A stretch of DNA of 23,522 bases from Syntrophomonadaceae bacterium (lineage in GTDB: Bacteria; Bacillota; Syntrophomonadia; Syntrophomonadales; Syntrophomonadaceae). The first letter of the stretch is position 1. Every line of letters starts with the position of its first letter. The DNA is taken from positions 1 to 23,522 of the forward strand of contig JAAYJY010000257.1 of the NCBI GenBank assembly GCA_012522705.1, written 5' to 3'. The notes beneath the pieces are model-generated. The model was not told the origin of the DNA, searched no databases, and worked only from the letters and a program-made list of their open reading frames with translations. The position numbers and the translations under genes are program-made. This document shows, in pieces, positions 1-7,426 of this stretch.

Positions 1-75
1 CGGGTCAATCAGAGTCTTCAAGGTGAGGCCTAACACGTATCTGGGGAGAGCCCCAAGTGCGAGGCCGGATAACCT

Positions 76-558
76 CTAGTGTCCTCCATATAAACGGGCT
101 GCGATGGTGTCAACATATCTGGCTCCTGGTTGGTAACAATCATCATAGCAGCGGTTTATGACTACTGTGTCCGGGGAAGTATGTTGAGCATTCAGATGGG
201 GTAGGTCAGCAGCGCCAATTATGGGGATGAATTCAGTGGGCATGACTACCATCTGATCCACACCAGGGGCAGCGGTCAGTAAAAATGCGGCCAAATCGTG
301 GGCCAGATCCGGTTCGAAACCGGCACCCATAAATACCGCAGCCGATTCCGAATTCTCGAACTCGGTTATGAGGTAGTCTGCGCAAGGCGTAGCATTCACC
401 CATACTGAAGCGAGTATCTCGAAATCCGCCACTATGTCATTTAGTACGGCAGCGGCATCGGTTGCAGCCGGGGTAGCCTCCGAAACGAGAGTATGGGTAG
501 GAGAAGTCATAAACAGCATAATTATGGCGGTCAGGATAATCAATGGCAGTCTATACAT
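76..558 (-). CDS. Small exported protein of unknown function
   Basis: I do not recognise this protein. The reading frame could start at 579, but the ATG at 558 is preferred because GAGGTGGAG (569-577 on the complement) lies upstream of it at usable spacing. The 160-residue product then begins with a short basic start and a hydrophobic stretch (about residues 3-22), followed by THTLVSEA, which reads like a signal peptide with a cleavage site near residues 25-28. The mature part is Ala- and acid-rich, with four Cys, two of them close together near the C-terminus (RCYDDCYQ), so a disulfide outside the cell is possible. A perfect TATAAT on the complement (592-597) sits about 35 bases before the start, but no convincing -35 was seen. 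It lies downstream of degV on the same strand with a 160-base gap, so it is probably transcribed separately. The reading frame is probably real; function unknown. Confidence 0.6.
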   Translation of the reverse strand: MYRLPLIILTAIIMLFMTSPTHTLVSEATPAATDAAAVLNDIVADFEILASVWVNATPCADYLITEFENSESAAVFMGAGFEPDLAHDLAAFLLTAAPGVDQMVVMPTEFIPIIGAADLPHLNAQHTSPDTVVINRCYDDCYQPGARYVDTIAARLYGGH

Positions 559-742
559 ATTAAATGGTCTCCACCTCAAAAGTGTGAGACCATTATAACT
601 TGTTGGGAAAGTTTAGGATATGGTTAAATTCAGCCCTAATGTCCGCATTTACTGGCTTTTACAGCACGATCATCTGAACTTCGCCTTAATTCTCGCCTAA
701 ACTGGCTCCCATAGACTGAAGGCGCCTGATTATCCGCAATTT

Positions 743-1585
743 CTACAGTTCATAGAAGCAGACCGCCAGCAGGCCGGGACCAGTGTGCACCCCGAGAGCA
801 GGGCTGATATCCGAGAATATGATCTCCTTTAGATTAGGCATTTGGCTAAACTTGGCGGCTATTTTCTCGCCAATTTCCCGCGCCCCGCCGTGCATTACGG
901 CCAGGTTGACGGGGCGGTTGCCAACTGTCTCGGTAACCAAATCCATCAGTTTCTCAATAGACTTTGCCCGGCCTCGGACCTTGGCATGGGTATAGTATAT
1001 TCCATCCAGGTTGACACCGATGATGGGTTTGAGATTCAGGAGTTCGCCCAGCATACCGGCCACCAAACCGATGCGACCACCTCGGCGCAGGTATTCCAGG
1101 GTTTCAATCACATAATAAGCTCGTACCTTGGGCTGCAACTCGGTCAATTTATCCAGGACCTTGACGAAGCTCAGACCGGCCCTAATGTTGCGGGCGGCGT
1201 CCAGGACCATCCAACCGGTTGCCATCGATAGGGTTCGGGTGTCGAACACTTTAATGGCTATGTCTTCGAAATCACGGGCAGCCAATTCCATAGCTTGAAA
1301 CGTGCCCGACAGCCGGCTGGAAAGGGCGATAGCCAATATGTGAGTAAATCCATCCGCATGACAGCGAGCAAAAGCAGCCTTGATCTCCTGCAGGCTGGGC
1401 TGGGAGGTAGTAGGTATTTCGCCGGGCATCCTACTGTAGACATCATCAGGTTCGATATCGACCCGGTCTGAGTATTCCCCATACGGGTAGATCACTTTTA
1501 AGGGGAGGATTGTGATCCCATACTGCTCAACCAGGTTTTGGGGCAGGTCACAAGCGCTATCGGCCACCAAGGCTATCTTTTCCAT
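743..1585 (-). CDS. degV: DegV family fatty-acid-binding protein
   Basis: This is a 280-residue DegV/EDD-fold protein, full length for the family. Known members bind a fatty acid in a cleft between two domains and can act as the acyl carrier partner (FakB) of the fatty acid kinase FakA; FakA is not in this window. What is seen: the N-terminal VADSACDLP motif, the TTSQPS motif near residue 60 that contacts the lipid head group, SSRLSGT near residue 90, ETLEYLRRGGRIG near 160 and a C-terminal HTGPGLLAV segment. The ATG at 1585 is preceded by GGGAGTGACGG, a reasonable ribosome binding site. It is transcribed away from ylxM-ffh; the divergent region holds a perfect 6-4-6 palindrome (1616-1631). 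The specific lipid cannot be told from the sequence. Confidence 0.9.
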   Translation of the reverse strand: MEKIALVADSACDLPQNLVEQYGITILPLKVIYPYGEYSDRVDIEPDDVYSRMPGEIPTTSQPSLQEIKAAFARCHADGFTHILAIALSSRLSGTFQAMELAARDFEDIAIKVFDTRTLSMATGWMVLDAARNIRAGLSFVKVLDKLTELQPKVRAYYVIETLEYLRRGGRIGLVAGMLGELLNLKPIIGVNLDGIYYTHAKVRGRAKSIEKLMDLVTETVGNRPVNLAVMHGGAREIGEKIAAKFSQMPNLKEIIFSDISPALGVHTGPGLLAVCFYEL

Positions 1586-1615
1586 TATTCCGTCACTCCC
1601 ACATGGTGCATATTT

Positions 1616-1631
1616 ATAGAAACAATTCTAT
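1616..1631. promoter_or_regulatory. Palindrome in the degV upstream region
   Basis: ATAGAA-ACAA-TTCTAT is a perfect inverted repeat about 30 bases upstream of the degV start, overlapping a TATAAA-like -10 on the complement (1613-1618). It could be an operator, but no -35 is evident and no known regulator motif is recognised. Confidence 0.25.
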
Positions 1632-1690
1632 GGTATTTTGGATACGAAAGCAAAGGAGAGCTATTTTTTCCTTTTACCTGCTGGCGGAAC

Positions 1691-1719
1691 TTGACATTAC
1701 CGCCGCCAGGGTCTACAAT
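1691..1719 (+). promoter_or_regulatory. SigmaA promoter of the ylxM-ffh operon
   Basis: A perfect TTGACA (1691-1696), a 17-base spacer and TACAAT (1714-1719) give a near-consensus housekeeping promoter, with a start point expected near 1726. It lies 44 bases before the ylxM start codon. CTGGCGG (1681-1687) and CCGCCAG (1703-1709) form a 7-base inverted repeat around the -35 box, which could be an operator or chance. Confidence 0.75.
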
Positions 1720-1762
1720 CGTTTGGTAAAGTGAAAAGACTTTACACAGGGGAGTGAACCTC

Positions 1763-2104
1763 GTGCTGAAGAAAGTCAGTCAGGTTGTTTTGCTGAAAGA
1801 TTTCTATGGTCCGTTATTGACTGCCAAACAACAGGACGCTTTAAATATGTATTATGAGAATGACTGGTCGTTGTCGGAAATTGCTATTTCCATGAATACC
1901 AGCCGGCAGGCGGCTTACGATCTGGTAAAGCGGGCTGAGGGCGTCCTGCATGAATACGAGGATAAGCTGGGACTGGTGGCAAAATTCCGGCGTAACCGGC
2001 AAAACCTTGATGAACTGAGATTGATCCTGGAGGATTCGAAGGCTGACGATCCCCGTATGCACAAGGCTGTCAGCCTGGTTGAGGAAATATCGACACTACT
2101 TTAG
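1763..2104 (+). CDS. ylxM: YlxM-like helix-turn-helix protein, SRP-associated
   Basis: This 113-residue protein belongs to the YlxM/p13 family, whose genes almost always precede ffh in Firmicutes. In streptococci the protein binds the SRP and modulates its GTPase activity. The sequence shows the family signature: a LLKDFYGPLLTAKQQ start, then a helix-turn-helix (WSLSEIAISMNTSRQAAYD, about residues 38-56) and a charged C-terminal helix. An in-frame GTG at 1754 overlaps the AGGGGAG ribosome binding site, so GTG at 1763, 8 bases after that site, is chosen. The stop at 2102-2104 is followed 16 bases later by the ffh start, so the two are surely co-transcribed from the promoter at 1691. Length is normal for the family. 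Confidence 0.9.
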   Translation: MLKKVSQVVLLKDFYGPLLTAKQQDALNMYYENDWSLSEIAISMNTSRQAAYDLVKRAEGVLHEYEDKLGLVAKFRRNRQNLDELRLILEDSKADDPRMHKAVSLVEEISTLL

Positions 2105-2120
2105 GCAAAGGGGGGATAGT

Positions 2121-3467
2121 GTGGCTTTTGAAGGTTTATCCGACCGACTGCAGGAAGTTTTTCGAAAACTGCGCGGCAAGGGCAAGATAACCGAGGAAGA
2201 TGTCAAGCTGGCAATGCGCGAAGTGCGCTTGGCTCTCCTCGAGGCTGACGTCAATTACAAGGTGGTCAAGGATTTTGTAGCCAAAGTAAGCCAGCGGGCC
2301 ATAGGGCACGAAGTTCTGCAGAGCGTTACTCCGGGACAGCAGATTATAAAAATCGTCCATGACGAGATGACCAAGTTGATGGGCGAAGCGGAAAATAAAC
2401 TTAACATGGCAGCTAAACCACCGACCGTCTTTATGGTGGTGGGATTACAGGGGGCCGGCAAAACGACTACCGTGGCCAAACTGGCCAAGAGCTTCATCAA
2501 ACAGGGGAGAAGACCCCTGTTGGTGGCCTGCGACGTTTACCGTCCGGCAGCTATAAAACAGCTGCAGGTGCTGGGAGAACAGGTTGGGGTGCCGGTGTTC
2601 TCTATGGGGCAGGAGAATCCGGTCGAAATCGCTCCCGCCTCACTGGAATTTGCCCACACCAACAACCGCGATGTGGTGATTATCGATACCGCCGGGCGGC
2701 TGCACATCAACCAGGAATTGATGGACGAACTGACTAATATCAAAGACCGGGTCCAGCCCCAGGAGATCCTGCTGGTGGTCGATGCCATGACCGGGCAGGA
2801 TGCGGTCAACGTGGCCGAGGCTTTTAATAGTGAGTTAGCCCTGACCGGCGTGATCCTGACCAAACTGGATGGCGACACCCGCGGCGGTGCTGCCCTTTCA
2901 GTAAAGGCGGTCACCGGCTGCTCGATCAAGCTGGTGGGTATGGGAGAAAAGTTGGACGCCCTGGAGGTCTTCTATCCAGATCGGATGGCCTCGCGGATAC
3001 TGGGCATGGGCGATATATTGACGCTGGTGGAAAAAGCCCAGGAAAGCTTCGACCAGAAGCAAGCCCGCGAGATGGAGAAGAAAATCCGCCAACAGGAGTT
3101 CAGCCTGGATGATTTTCTCCAGCAGATGCAGCAGGTCCGGTCCATGGGTCCATTGGAAGATCTGCTGGGGATGATCCCAGGTATGGGAAAGCAAATGCGA
3201 TCCATGAAAGGGGAAATTGATGAAAAAGAGCTGGCCCACGTGGAGGCGATCATCAAATCGATGACCTTTGAAGAGAGAAGGAATCCCCAAATCTTAAACG
3301 GCAGTCGCAAGAAACGGGTGGCCCGGGGCAGCGGAACCAAGGTCCAGGATGTCAACCGCTTGCTGAAGCAATTCGAGGATGCCCGTAAATTGATGAAACA
3401 GCTGACTGATATGACGGGCAAAAAGGGTAAACGAGCCGGGTTTCCCAATCTCAAGCTGCCCTTCTAG
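2121..3467 (+). CDS. ffh: Signal recognition particle GTPase Ffh
   Basis: Ffh (SRP54) binds 4.5S/scRNA and signal sequences on nascent chains, and docks to FtsY at the membrane to deliver secreted and membrane proteins. The 448-residue product has the N-domain (1-95), the G-domain with GLQGAGKTT (108-116), DTAGR (189-193) and TKLDGD, and a C-terminal M-domain that is Met-rich (QQMQQVRSMGPLEDLLGMIPGM) with the RNA-binding basic GSRKKR segment. The start is GTG at 2121, giving the canonical MAFEGLSDRL beginning, with AAAGGGGGGAT upstream. The frame stays open 42 bases further, but that extension overlaps ylxM and is not conserved in character. The SRP RNA gene is not in the window. Confidence 0.98.
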   Translation: MAFEGLSDRLQEVFRKLRGKGKITEEDVKLAMREVRLALLEADVNYKVVKDFVAKVSQRAIGHEVLQSVTPGQQIIKIVHDEMTKLMGEAENKLNMAAKPPTVFMVVGLQGAGKTTTVAKLAKSFIKQGRRPLLVACDVYRPAAIKQLQVLGEQVGVPVFSMGQENPVEIAPASLEFAHTNNRDVVIIDTAGRLHINQELMDELTNIKDRVQPQEILLVVDAMTGQDAVNVAEAFNSELALTGVILTKLDGDTRGGAALSVKAVTGCSIKLVGMGEKLDALEVFYPDRMASRILGMGDILTLVEKAQESFDQKQAREMEKKIRQQEFSLDDFLQQMQQVRSMGPLEDLLGMIPGMGKQMRSMKGEIDEKELAHVEAIIKSMTFEERRNPQILNGSRKKRVARGSGTKVQDVNRLLKQFEDARKLMKQLTDMTGKKGKRAGFPNLKLPF

Positions 3468-3565
3468 TCAAGCAATGGACTTATAGACCTCGGTGCAGCA
3501 CCAGAAAGTTTTTATCCGCTGCTCGATTGGTTGGCATAAGTGAACATTTACAAGGAGGTGAATAC

Positions 3566-3832
3566 ATGGCAACAAAGATTCGATTGAAAAGAATGGGAGC
3601 CAAGAAGAACCCGTTTTACCGGGTAGTGGTGGCTGATTCCAGGACTCCCCGCGACGGCAGGTTTATTGAAGAGATAGGTTATTATGATCCGGGCACCAAT
3701 CCTGCCACCATCAAGATAGATGAAGAGAAGGCTCTGAAGTGGCTGGCTACTGGTGCCAAACCATCTGACACCGCCAAATCTCTCTTGCAGAAGCAAGGCA
3801 TAATCAGTAAGTTTGCGGCATCCCGCAAATAG
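3566..3832 (+). CDS. rpsP: 30S ribosomal protein S16
   Basis: S16 is a small primary assembly protein of the 30S subunit. The 88-residue product starts MATKIRLKRMGAKKNPFYR and contains VADSRTPRDGRFIEEIGYYDP, both diagnostic. An excellent AAGGAGGTGA lies 5 bases before the ATG at 3566; the frame is open upstream to 3527 but that part is not S16. The gap after ffh (98 bases) shows no clear terminator, so read-through from ffh is likely. The order ffh-rpsP-khpA-rimM-trmD-rplS is the standard arrangement in Bacillota. Confidence 0.98.
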   Translation: MATKIRLKRMGAKKNPFYRVVVADSRTPRDGRFIEEIGYYDPGTNPATIKIDEEKALKWLATGAKPSDTAKSLLQKQGIISKFAASRK

Positions 3833-3860
3833 TAGGATGAAAACCGGGGGGGTGTAACCT

Positions 3861-4091
3861 GTGAAAGAAATGGTTGAATATATTGCCCGCTCACTGGTCG
3901 ACAAGCCGGAAGAAGTTGAAGTAATCGAGACTGAGAACGAGAGATTAGTGGTCCTGGAAATCCGGGTAGCTCCAGAAGACATGGGCAAAGTAATTGGCAA
4001 GCAGGGCAAGATCGCCAAGTCTATCCGTACCGTGACCAAAGCAGCGGCGGCCAAGATTGGTAAAAAAGTTGCCGTGGAGATAATGAGGTAG
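3861..4091 (+). CDS. khpA: KH-domain RNA-binding protein KhpA
   Basis: This 76-residue single KH domain protein matches KhpA (YlqC), which with KhpB/Jag binds many RNAs and influences cell division and envelope synthesis in Gram-positives. The RNA-binding GxxG loop is visible as MGKVIGKQGKIAKSIR (about 41-56), preceded by a beta strand (RLVVLEIRVAPED). The start is GTG at 3861 after a G-rich GGGGGGGTG. It sits 28 bases after rpsP and 31 bases before rimM, its usual place in this operon. Confidence 0.95.
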   Translation: MKEMVEYIARSLVDKPEEVEVIETENERLVVLEIRVAPEDMGKVIGKQGKIAKSIRTVTKAAAAKIGKKVAVEIMR

Positions 4092-4122
4092 GTCATCCAA
4101 GGTCGCTTGATGGGAGGTCAAT

Positions 4123-4650
4123 ATGGAAATGGCCCCCGGGGAATTGATAAAAGTAGGGAAAATAGTCGGCACTCACGGTGTTAAAGGTACAGTCAAAGTG
4201 CAATTATTAACTGACTTTCCCCAACGCTTTCGTCCTGGGCAAGAGTACTTGGTGCGGCAAGGTCGGGAAACACTGCCACTAACCCTGGACCATTGCTCCT
4301 GCCATGCTGGAGCCATGTTGATGAAGTTCCGCAGCGTAGATGACATCGAAACGGCCGAAAGGCTGCGCAACTTATTCCTTAATGTGACTGCAGACCAGTT
4401 GCACCCTCTGCCGGAAGGTTGTTTCTATCACTTCCAGCTTATCGGGATGCAGGTAGAGGATGTACACAAGGGATATCTGGGGCAACTGATTGAGGTTTTA
4501 GAGACCGGTGCCAACGACGTTTATGTGATTAAGTCCGATGCTTATGGAGAGATATTGATTCCGGCCATCAAACAAGTAGTGATGGCGGTAGACGTACCCA
4601 ACCAACGGCTTACTATCAAGCTGTTGGATGGCTTGCTGGGAGAACAATGA
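4123..4650 (+). CDS. rimM: Ribosome maturation factor RimM
   Basis: RimM binds S19 and assists maturation of the 30S head. The 175-residue product has the N-terminal RimM beta-barrel (KVGKIVGTHGVKGTVKV, about 10-26, then LLTDFPQRF) and the C-terminal PRC-type barrel (LIGMQVEDVHKGYLGQLIEVL, about 106-126, ending in IPAIKQVVMAVDVPNQRLTIKLLDGLL). The ATG at 4123 follows GGGAGGT at good spacing. The stop TGA overlaps the trmD start in an ATGA arrangement, indicating translational coupling. Confidence 0.97.
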   Translation: MEMAPGELIKVGKIVGTHGVKGTVKVQLLTDFPQRFRPGQEYLVRQGRETLPLTLDHCSCHAGAMLMKFRSVDDIETAERLRNLFLNVTADQLHPLPEGCFYHFQLIGMQVEDVHKGYLGQLIEVLETGANDVYVIKSDAYGEILIPAIKQVVMAVDVPNQRLTIKLLDGLLGEQ

Positions 4651-5387
4651 TGCAGGTCGATATCCTGACCCTTTTTCCCGCCATGTTCACGGGACCATTC
4701 GAAGCGAGTATCATCAGCCGGGCCCGGCGACGAGGCCTGTTGGATATCAATATTGTCAATATTCGGGATTATGCCCTGGATAAACACCAGCAGGTCGATG
4801 ATTACCCATATGGAGGGGGAGCGGGGATGGTGATGAGGGCCGATGTCATGTACCGGGCCATCGATGACACCAGGCGGCCGGGTGCCCATTTGATCTACCT
4901 GTCGCCCCAGGGCCCCAGGTTGGCGCAGTCTACAGCAGCACGGCTGGCTCGGGAATCACACCTCGTCCTGTTGTGTGGCCACTATGAGGGTATCGACGAA
5001 AGGATCATGAACGAGGTGGATGAGGAGCTGTCGATTGGCGATTTCGTGCTTAGCGGCGGCGAGTTGGCTGCTATGGTGGTGGTGGATGCGGTGACTCGTC
5101 TTATCCCTGGTGCTCTCGGTGATGAGAGATCAGCCCAGGAGGAGTCATTTGCAGAGGGACTGCTGGAATATCCCCACTACACCAGGCCCAGGGTATTCCA
5201 AGACATGGAAGTCCCCCAGATGTTGCTGTCTGGACATCACGAACATATTCGCCGTTGGCGCAAGCGGCTGAGCATCGAACGCACCCTTATGAAACGTCCC
5301 GATCTTTTGTTAGGGCGCCAGTTCGACCCGGAGGAGAGACGGATGCTGGAAGAGATATTGTTTGGCGGGGAGAACCAGGTGAAGTGA
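4647..5387 (+). CDS. trmD: tRNA (guanine37-N1)-methyltransferase TrmD
   Basis: TrmD methylates G37 next to the anticodon of tRNAs with S-adenosylmethionine, preventing +1 frameshifting. The 246-residue SPOUT protein shows the trefoil-knot motifs LSPQGP (85-90), LLCGHYEGIDERI (108-120) and SIGDFVLSGGE (129-139), then PHYTRP and the C-terminal tRNA-binding domain (SGHHEHIRRWR). The residue aligning with the general base Asp169 of E. coli TrmD is Glu166 here (EESF instead of EDSF); this conservative change may occur in other Clostridia. The gene overlaps rimM by 4 bases at its start and the next gene by 4 bases at its end, so the three are coupled. Confidence 0.97.
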   Translation: MMQVDILTLFPAMFTGPFEASIISRARRRGLLDINIVNIRDYALDKHQQVDDYPYGGGAGMVMRADVMYRAIDDTRRPGAHLIYLSPQGPRLAQSTAARLARESHLVLLCGHYEGIDERIMNEVDEELSIGDFVLSGGELAAMVVVDAVTRLIPGALGDERSAQEESFAEGLLEYPHYTRPRVFQDMEVPQMLLSGHHEHIRRWRKRLSIERTLMKRPDLLLGRQFDPEERRMLEEILFGGENQVK

Positions 5388-5962
5388 GGCATTCCAAAGT
5401 ATACATCGCGTTGCTCCACTATCCCATGTACAACAAGAACATGGACATAGTCACGACCTCGGTGACCAATCTCGATATCCATGATATCGCCCGGGCCGCG
5501 AGGACGTATGATGTGGATGGTTTCTATATCGTTCATCCATCGGCCAGTCAGCAGGAATTGATCCAGGACATCCTGGCCTATTGGCAGGAGGGATATGGGG
5601 GCAGGTACAACAGCGACCGCCAGGAGGCTCTCCGGTTGCTGCGACTGGCCAAGGATTTCCCGGCGGTGCTGGAAGGCATCCGGCAAGAGACAGGGGAAGA
5701 GACGGTTATCACAGTAGCCACTGATGCGCGTTGTTACCCCAAAACCATCGCTTACAGCGGATTACGAAGCTACATGGCTGAGACGGAGCAGGTATACCTG
5801 CTTCTATTCGGGACCGGGTGGGGTATAGGGCAAGAATTGATGGATCGCTGCGACCATATACTCGAACCCATTTCCGGAGCCGGTGGTTACAATCATCTCT
5901 CCGTACGCAGTGCGGTGGCCATCATATTGGATAGGCTGCTGGGGGCAACCTGGTATAATTAG
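5384..5962 (+). CDS. TrmD-adjacent SPOUT RNA methyltransferase (COG4752 type)
   Basis: This 192-residue protein matches the SAM-dependent RNA methyltransferase family found next to trmD in many Clostridia and Thermotogae. Its RNA target is not established, as far as I know. What is seen: an N-terminal VYIALLHYPMYNKN motif, NLDIHDIARAARTYDVDGFYIV, and a C-terminal SPOUT knot region (LLLFGTGWGIGQEL near 145-158, then SGAGGYNHLSVRSAVAIILDRLLG). A longer in-frame opening to 5255 lies inside trmD; GTG at 5384 is chosen because it gives the typical family N-terminus and a 4-base GTGA overlap with the trmD stop, with AGGTGA and GGGGAG just upstream. Confidence 0.88.
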   Translation: MRHSKVYIALLHYPMYNKNMDIVTTSVTNLDIHDIARAARTYDVDGFYIVHPSASQQELIQDILAYWQEGYGGRYNSDRQEALRLLRLAKDFPAVLEGIRQETGEETVITVATDARCYPKTIAYSGLRSYMAETEQVYLLLFGTGWGIGQELMDRCDHILEPISGAGGYNHLSVRSAVAIILDRLLGATWYN

Positions 5963-5972
5963 GAGCATTTTC

Positions 5973-6002
5973 TTGAGACAAGCCATAAAGCTATGTTAGA
6001 AT
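5973..6002 (+). promoter_or_regulatory. Candidate promoter of rplS
   Basis: TTGAGA (5973-5978), an 18-base spacer and TAGAAT (5997-6002) form a good sigmaA-type promoter between the methyltransferase gene and rplS, with a start point expected near 6009. It would give rplS-rbgA a transcript independent of the upstream operon. Confidence 0.55.
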
Positions 6003-6008
6003 AGGTTT

Positions 6009-6060
6009 GTTCTGTATCAAAGGTGGTATACGGCGGGGCCAGCCCACCTGCAGAAGGGAG
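6009..6060 (+). promoter_or_regulatory. Candidate rplS leader hairpin (L19 autoregulation?)
   Basis: Between the candidate start point and the ribosome binding site GGGAGG lies AGGTGG (6021-6026) complementary to CCACCT (6044-6049), with an inner GGC/GCC-rich segment. Structured L19 leaders that bind L19 are known in Firmicutes; position and shape fit, but I cannot match the consensus with certainty. Confidence 0.4.
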
Positions 6061-6070
6061 GTAGTACTAA

Positions 6071-6421
6071 ATGCAAGACATAATCCGTTCTATTGAAGAT
6101 GAACACTATAGAAAAGATCTGCCTGCTTTCGGCCCGGGTGATACAGTGAAAGTACACACCAAGGTAGTCGAAGGTACCAGAGAGAGGATCCAGGTGTATG
6201 AGGGCGTGGTCATAAAGATCAGGGGAGCCGGTCTGTCCAGGAGTTTTACGGTCAGAAGGCTAACCTACGGGGTAGCGGTGGAAAGGACTTTCCTGCTCCA
6301 TTCACCCAAGATTGCCAGGATCGAAGTGACCAGGCGAGGCAAAGTGCGCCGCGCAAAACTCTTCTATCTGCGGGGTCTTACCGGTAAAAAGGCTCGGGTC
6401 AAAGAGAAGGGCCGTTTTTAA
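6071..6421 (+). CDS. rplS: 50S ribosomal protein L19
   Basis: L19 sits at the 30S-50S interface of the large subunit. The 116-residue product shows the family signature: DLPAFGPGDTVKVHTKVVEG (about 17-36), the ERIQVYEGVVIKIRGAG stretch, RSFTVRRLTYGVAVERTFLLHSP, and the C-terminal basic RRGKVRRAKLFYLRG. The start ATG follows AAGGGAGGTAG at good spacing. It is full length. It has its own predicted promoter and leader upstream and a strong terminator 15 bases downstream. Confidence 0.98.
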   Translation: MQDIIRSIEDEHYRKDLPAFGPGDTVKVHTKVVEGTRERIQVYEGVVIKIRGAGLSRSFTVRRLTYGVAVERTFLLHSPKIARIEVTRRGKVRRAKLFYLRGLTGKKARVKEKGRF

Positions 6422-6435
6422 GAATCGTTAAAGAG

Positions 6436-6461
6436 GAGAATACTCGCGGGTATTCTCTTTT
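6436..6461 (+). terminator. Rho-independent terminator after rplS
   Basis: GAGAATAC (6436-6443) pairs with GTATTCTC (6450-6457) around a 6-base loop, followed by TTTT and a pyrimidine-rich run. The stem can be extended with A-U and G-U pairs from the flanks. rbgA starts 45 bases beyond, so termination may be partial. Confidence 0.8.
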
Positions 6462-6505
6462 CTCTTCCCGGGACTTATTTCACGCGCAAGAAAGAGGGAG
6501 CGTAC

Positions 6506-7342
6506 TTGACTATAAACTGGTATCCCGGCCATATGGTCAAAGCCAAGCGGGAGATACAACAAAATATCAAGCTGGTCGATATAGTGGCCATATTGTTGGA
6601 TGCCCGGGCGCCCTTCTCCTGTCGCAATCAAGATCTGGAGGACATGAGCCGCCGCAAAAGGATGCTTTTCGTGCTCAACAAAATGGATCTGGCTGACCCT
6701 GAGGCTACCAAGGGTTACCTGGACCGTCTGCGGCAGGAAGGAATGACTGCTGTATCCACCGACTCCACCAGCGGCAAGGGACTCAATGACACTATCAAAG
6801 CCCTGAAATCACTGTTTCAGCCCCAAGCCGAAGAGATGGTCCGCAAAGGCCGCCGGGTGAGACCCATGCGGGTCATGGTAGTAGGGGTGCCCAATATCGG
6901 CAAGTCGACTTTTCTGAATTCCATGGTGGGCAGGAAGATGGCGGTTACTGGTGCCAAACCGGGGATAACCAGAGGCAAGCAATGGGTGAGGGTACGGGAA
7001 GACATAGAGTTGATGGATACTCCCGGACTGATGTGGCCCAAGGTCGATAATGAGGAGCAGGGTTTGAAGCTGGCCCTGTTGAGTATAGTCGGCGAAAATG
7101 CCTATCAGGAACAAGCGGTCGCGTTGTATTTGCTGGAAGTCCTCAAGTCCAGAGCCCCAGAACTCCTCCGGGATAAATTGAAAATCGACGACGGCCACCG
7201 CCCAGCGGGGGAATTGCTGGAGCAGGTAGCACGTCAGCGGGGGCACCTTCTCAAAGGCGGGCAGCTGGACCTGGGAAAAACCTGTACCTCCCTGCTGCAG
7301 GATTTTCGCAAGGGCAAACTGGGTCGTCTTAGCCTGGATTAG
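6506..7342 (+). CDS. rbgA: Ribosome biogenesis GTPase RbgA (YlqF)
   Basis: RbgA is a circularly permuted GTPase needed for a late step of 50S assembly. The 278-residue product starts MTINWYPGHMVKAKREI, the family hallmark, from a TTG codon at 6506 with GAGGGAG upstream. The motifs appear in permuted order: DARAPFSCRN (about 33-42), LNKMDLAD (G4, about 57-64), then GVPNIGKST (G1, about 131-139), MAVTGAKPGITRGKQW (G2 region) and DTPGLM (G3), followed by the C-terminal ANTAR-like helical domain. In many Firmicutes lepB lies between rplS and rbgA; it is absent here. A CoA-transferase gene follows after 84 bases. Confidence 0.96.
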   Translation: MTINWYPGHMVKAKREIQQNIKLVDIVAILLDARAPFSCRNQDLEDMSRRKRMLFVLNKMDLADPEATKGYLDRLRQEGMTAVSTDSTSGKGLNDTIKALKSLFQPQAEEMVRKGRRVRPMRVMVVGVPNIGKSTFLNSMVGRKMAVTGAKPGITRGKQWVRVREDIELMDTPGLMWPKVDNEEQGLKLALLSIVGENAYQEQAVALYLLEVLKSRAPELLRDKLKIDDGHRPAGELLEQVARQRGHLLKGGQLDLGKTCTSLLQDFRKGKLGRLSLD

Positions 7343-7426
7343 GGCATTATGGATATTGTCGGTAGAAAAGCAGGGGAGAGTCAGATATAATACAAAATAT
7401 GCGGCAATTTGTCGGGAGGCTGGACT

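Noticed and set aside
41..56. CTGGGG/CCCCAA hairpin downstream of the exported protein gene on the complement
   Set aside because: A 6-base stem without a T run; too weak to call a terminator.
1..75. Possible end of a gene entering from the left
   Set aside because: A short open stretch ends at a TAA near base 31-33, too little to identify anything.
842..1231. 129-codon frame opposite degV
   Set aside because: It is antisense to a clear DegV gene and has no ribosome site; a shadow frame.
7386..7391. TATAAT before the CoA-transferase gene
   Set aside because: The only -35-like TTGTCG is 24 bases away; no extended -10. Not called as a promoter.
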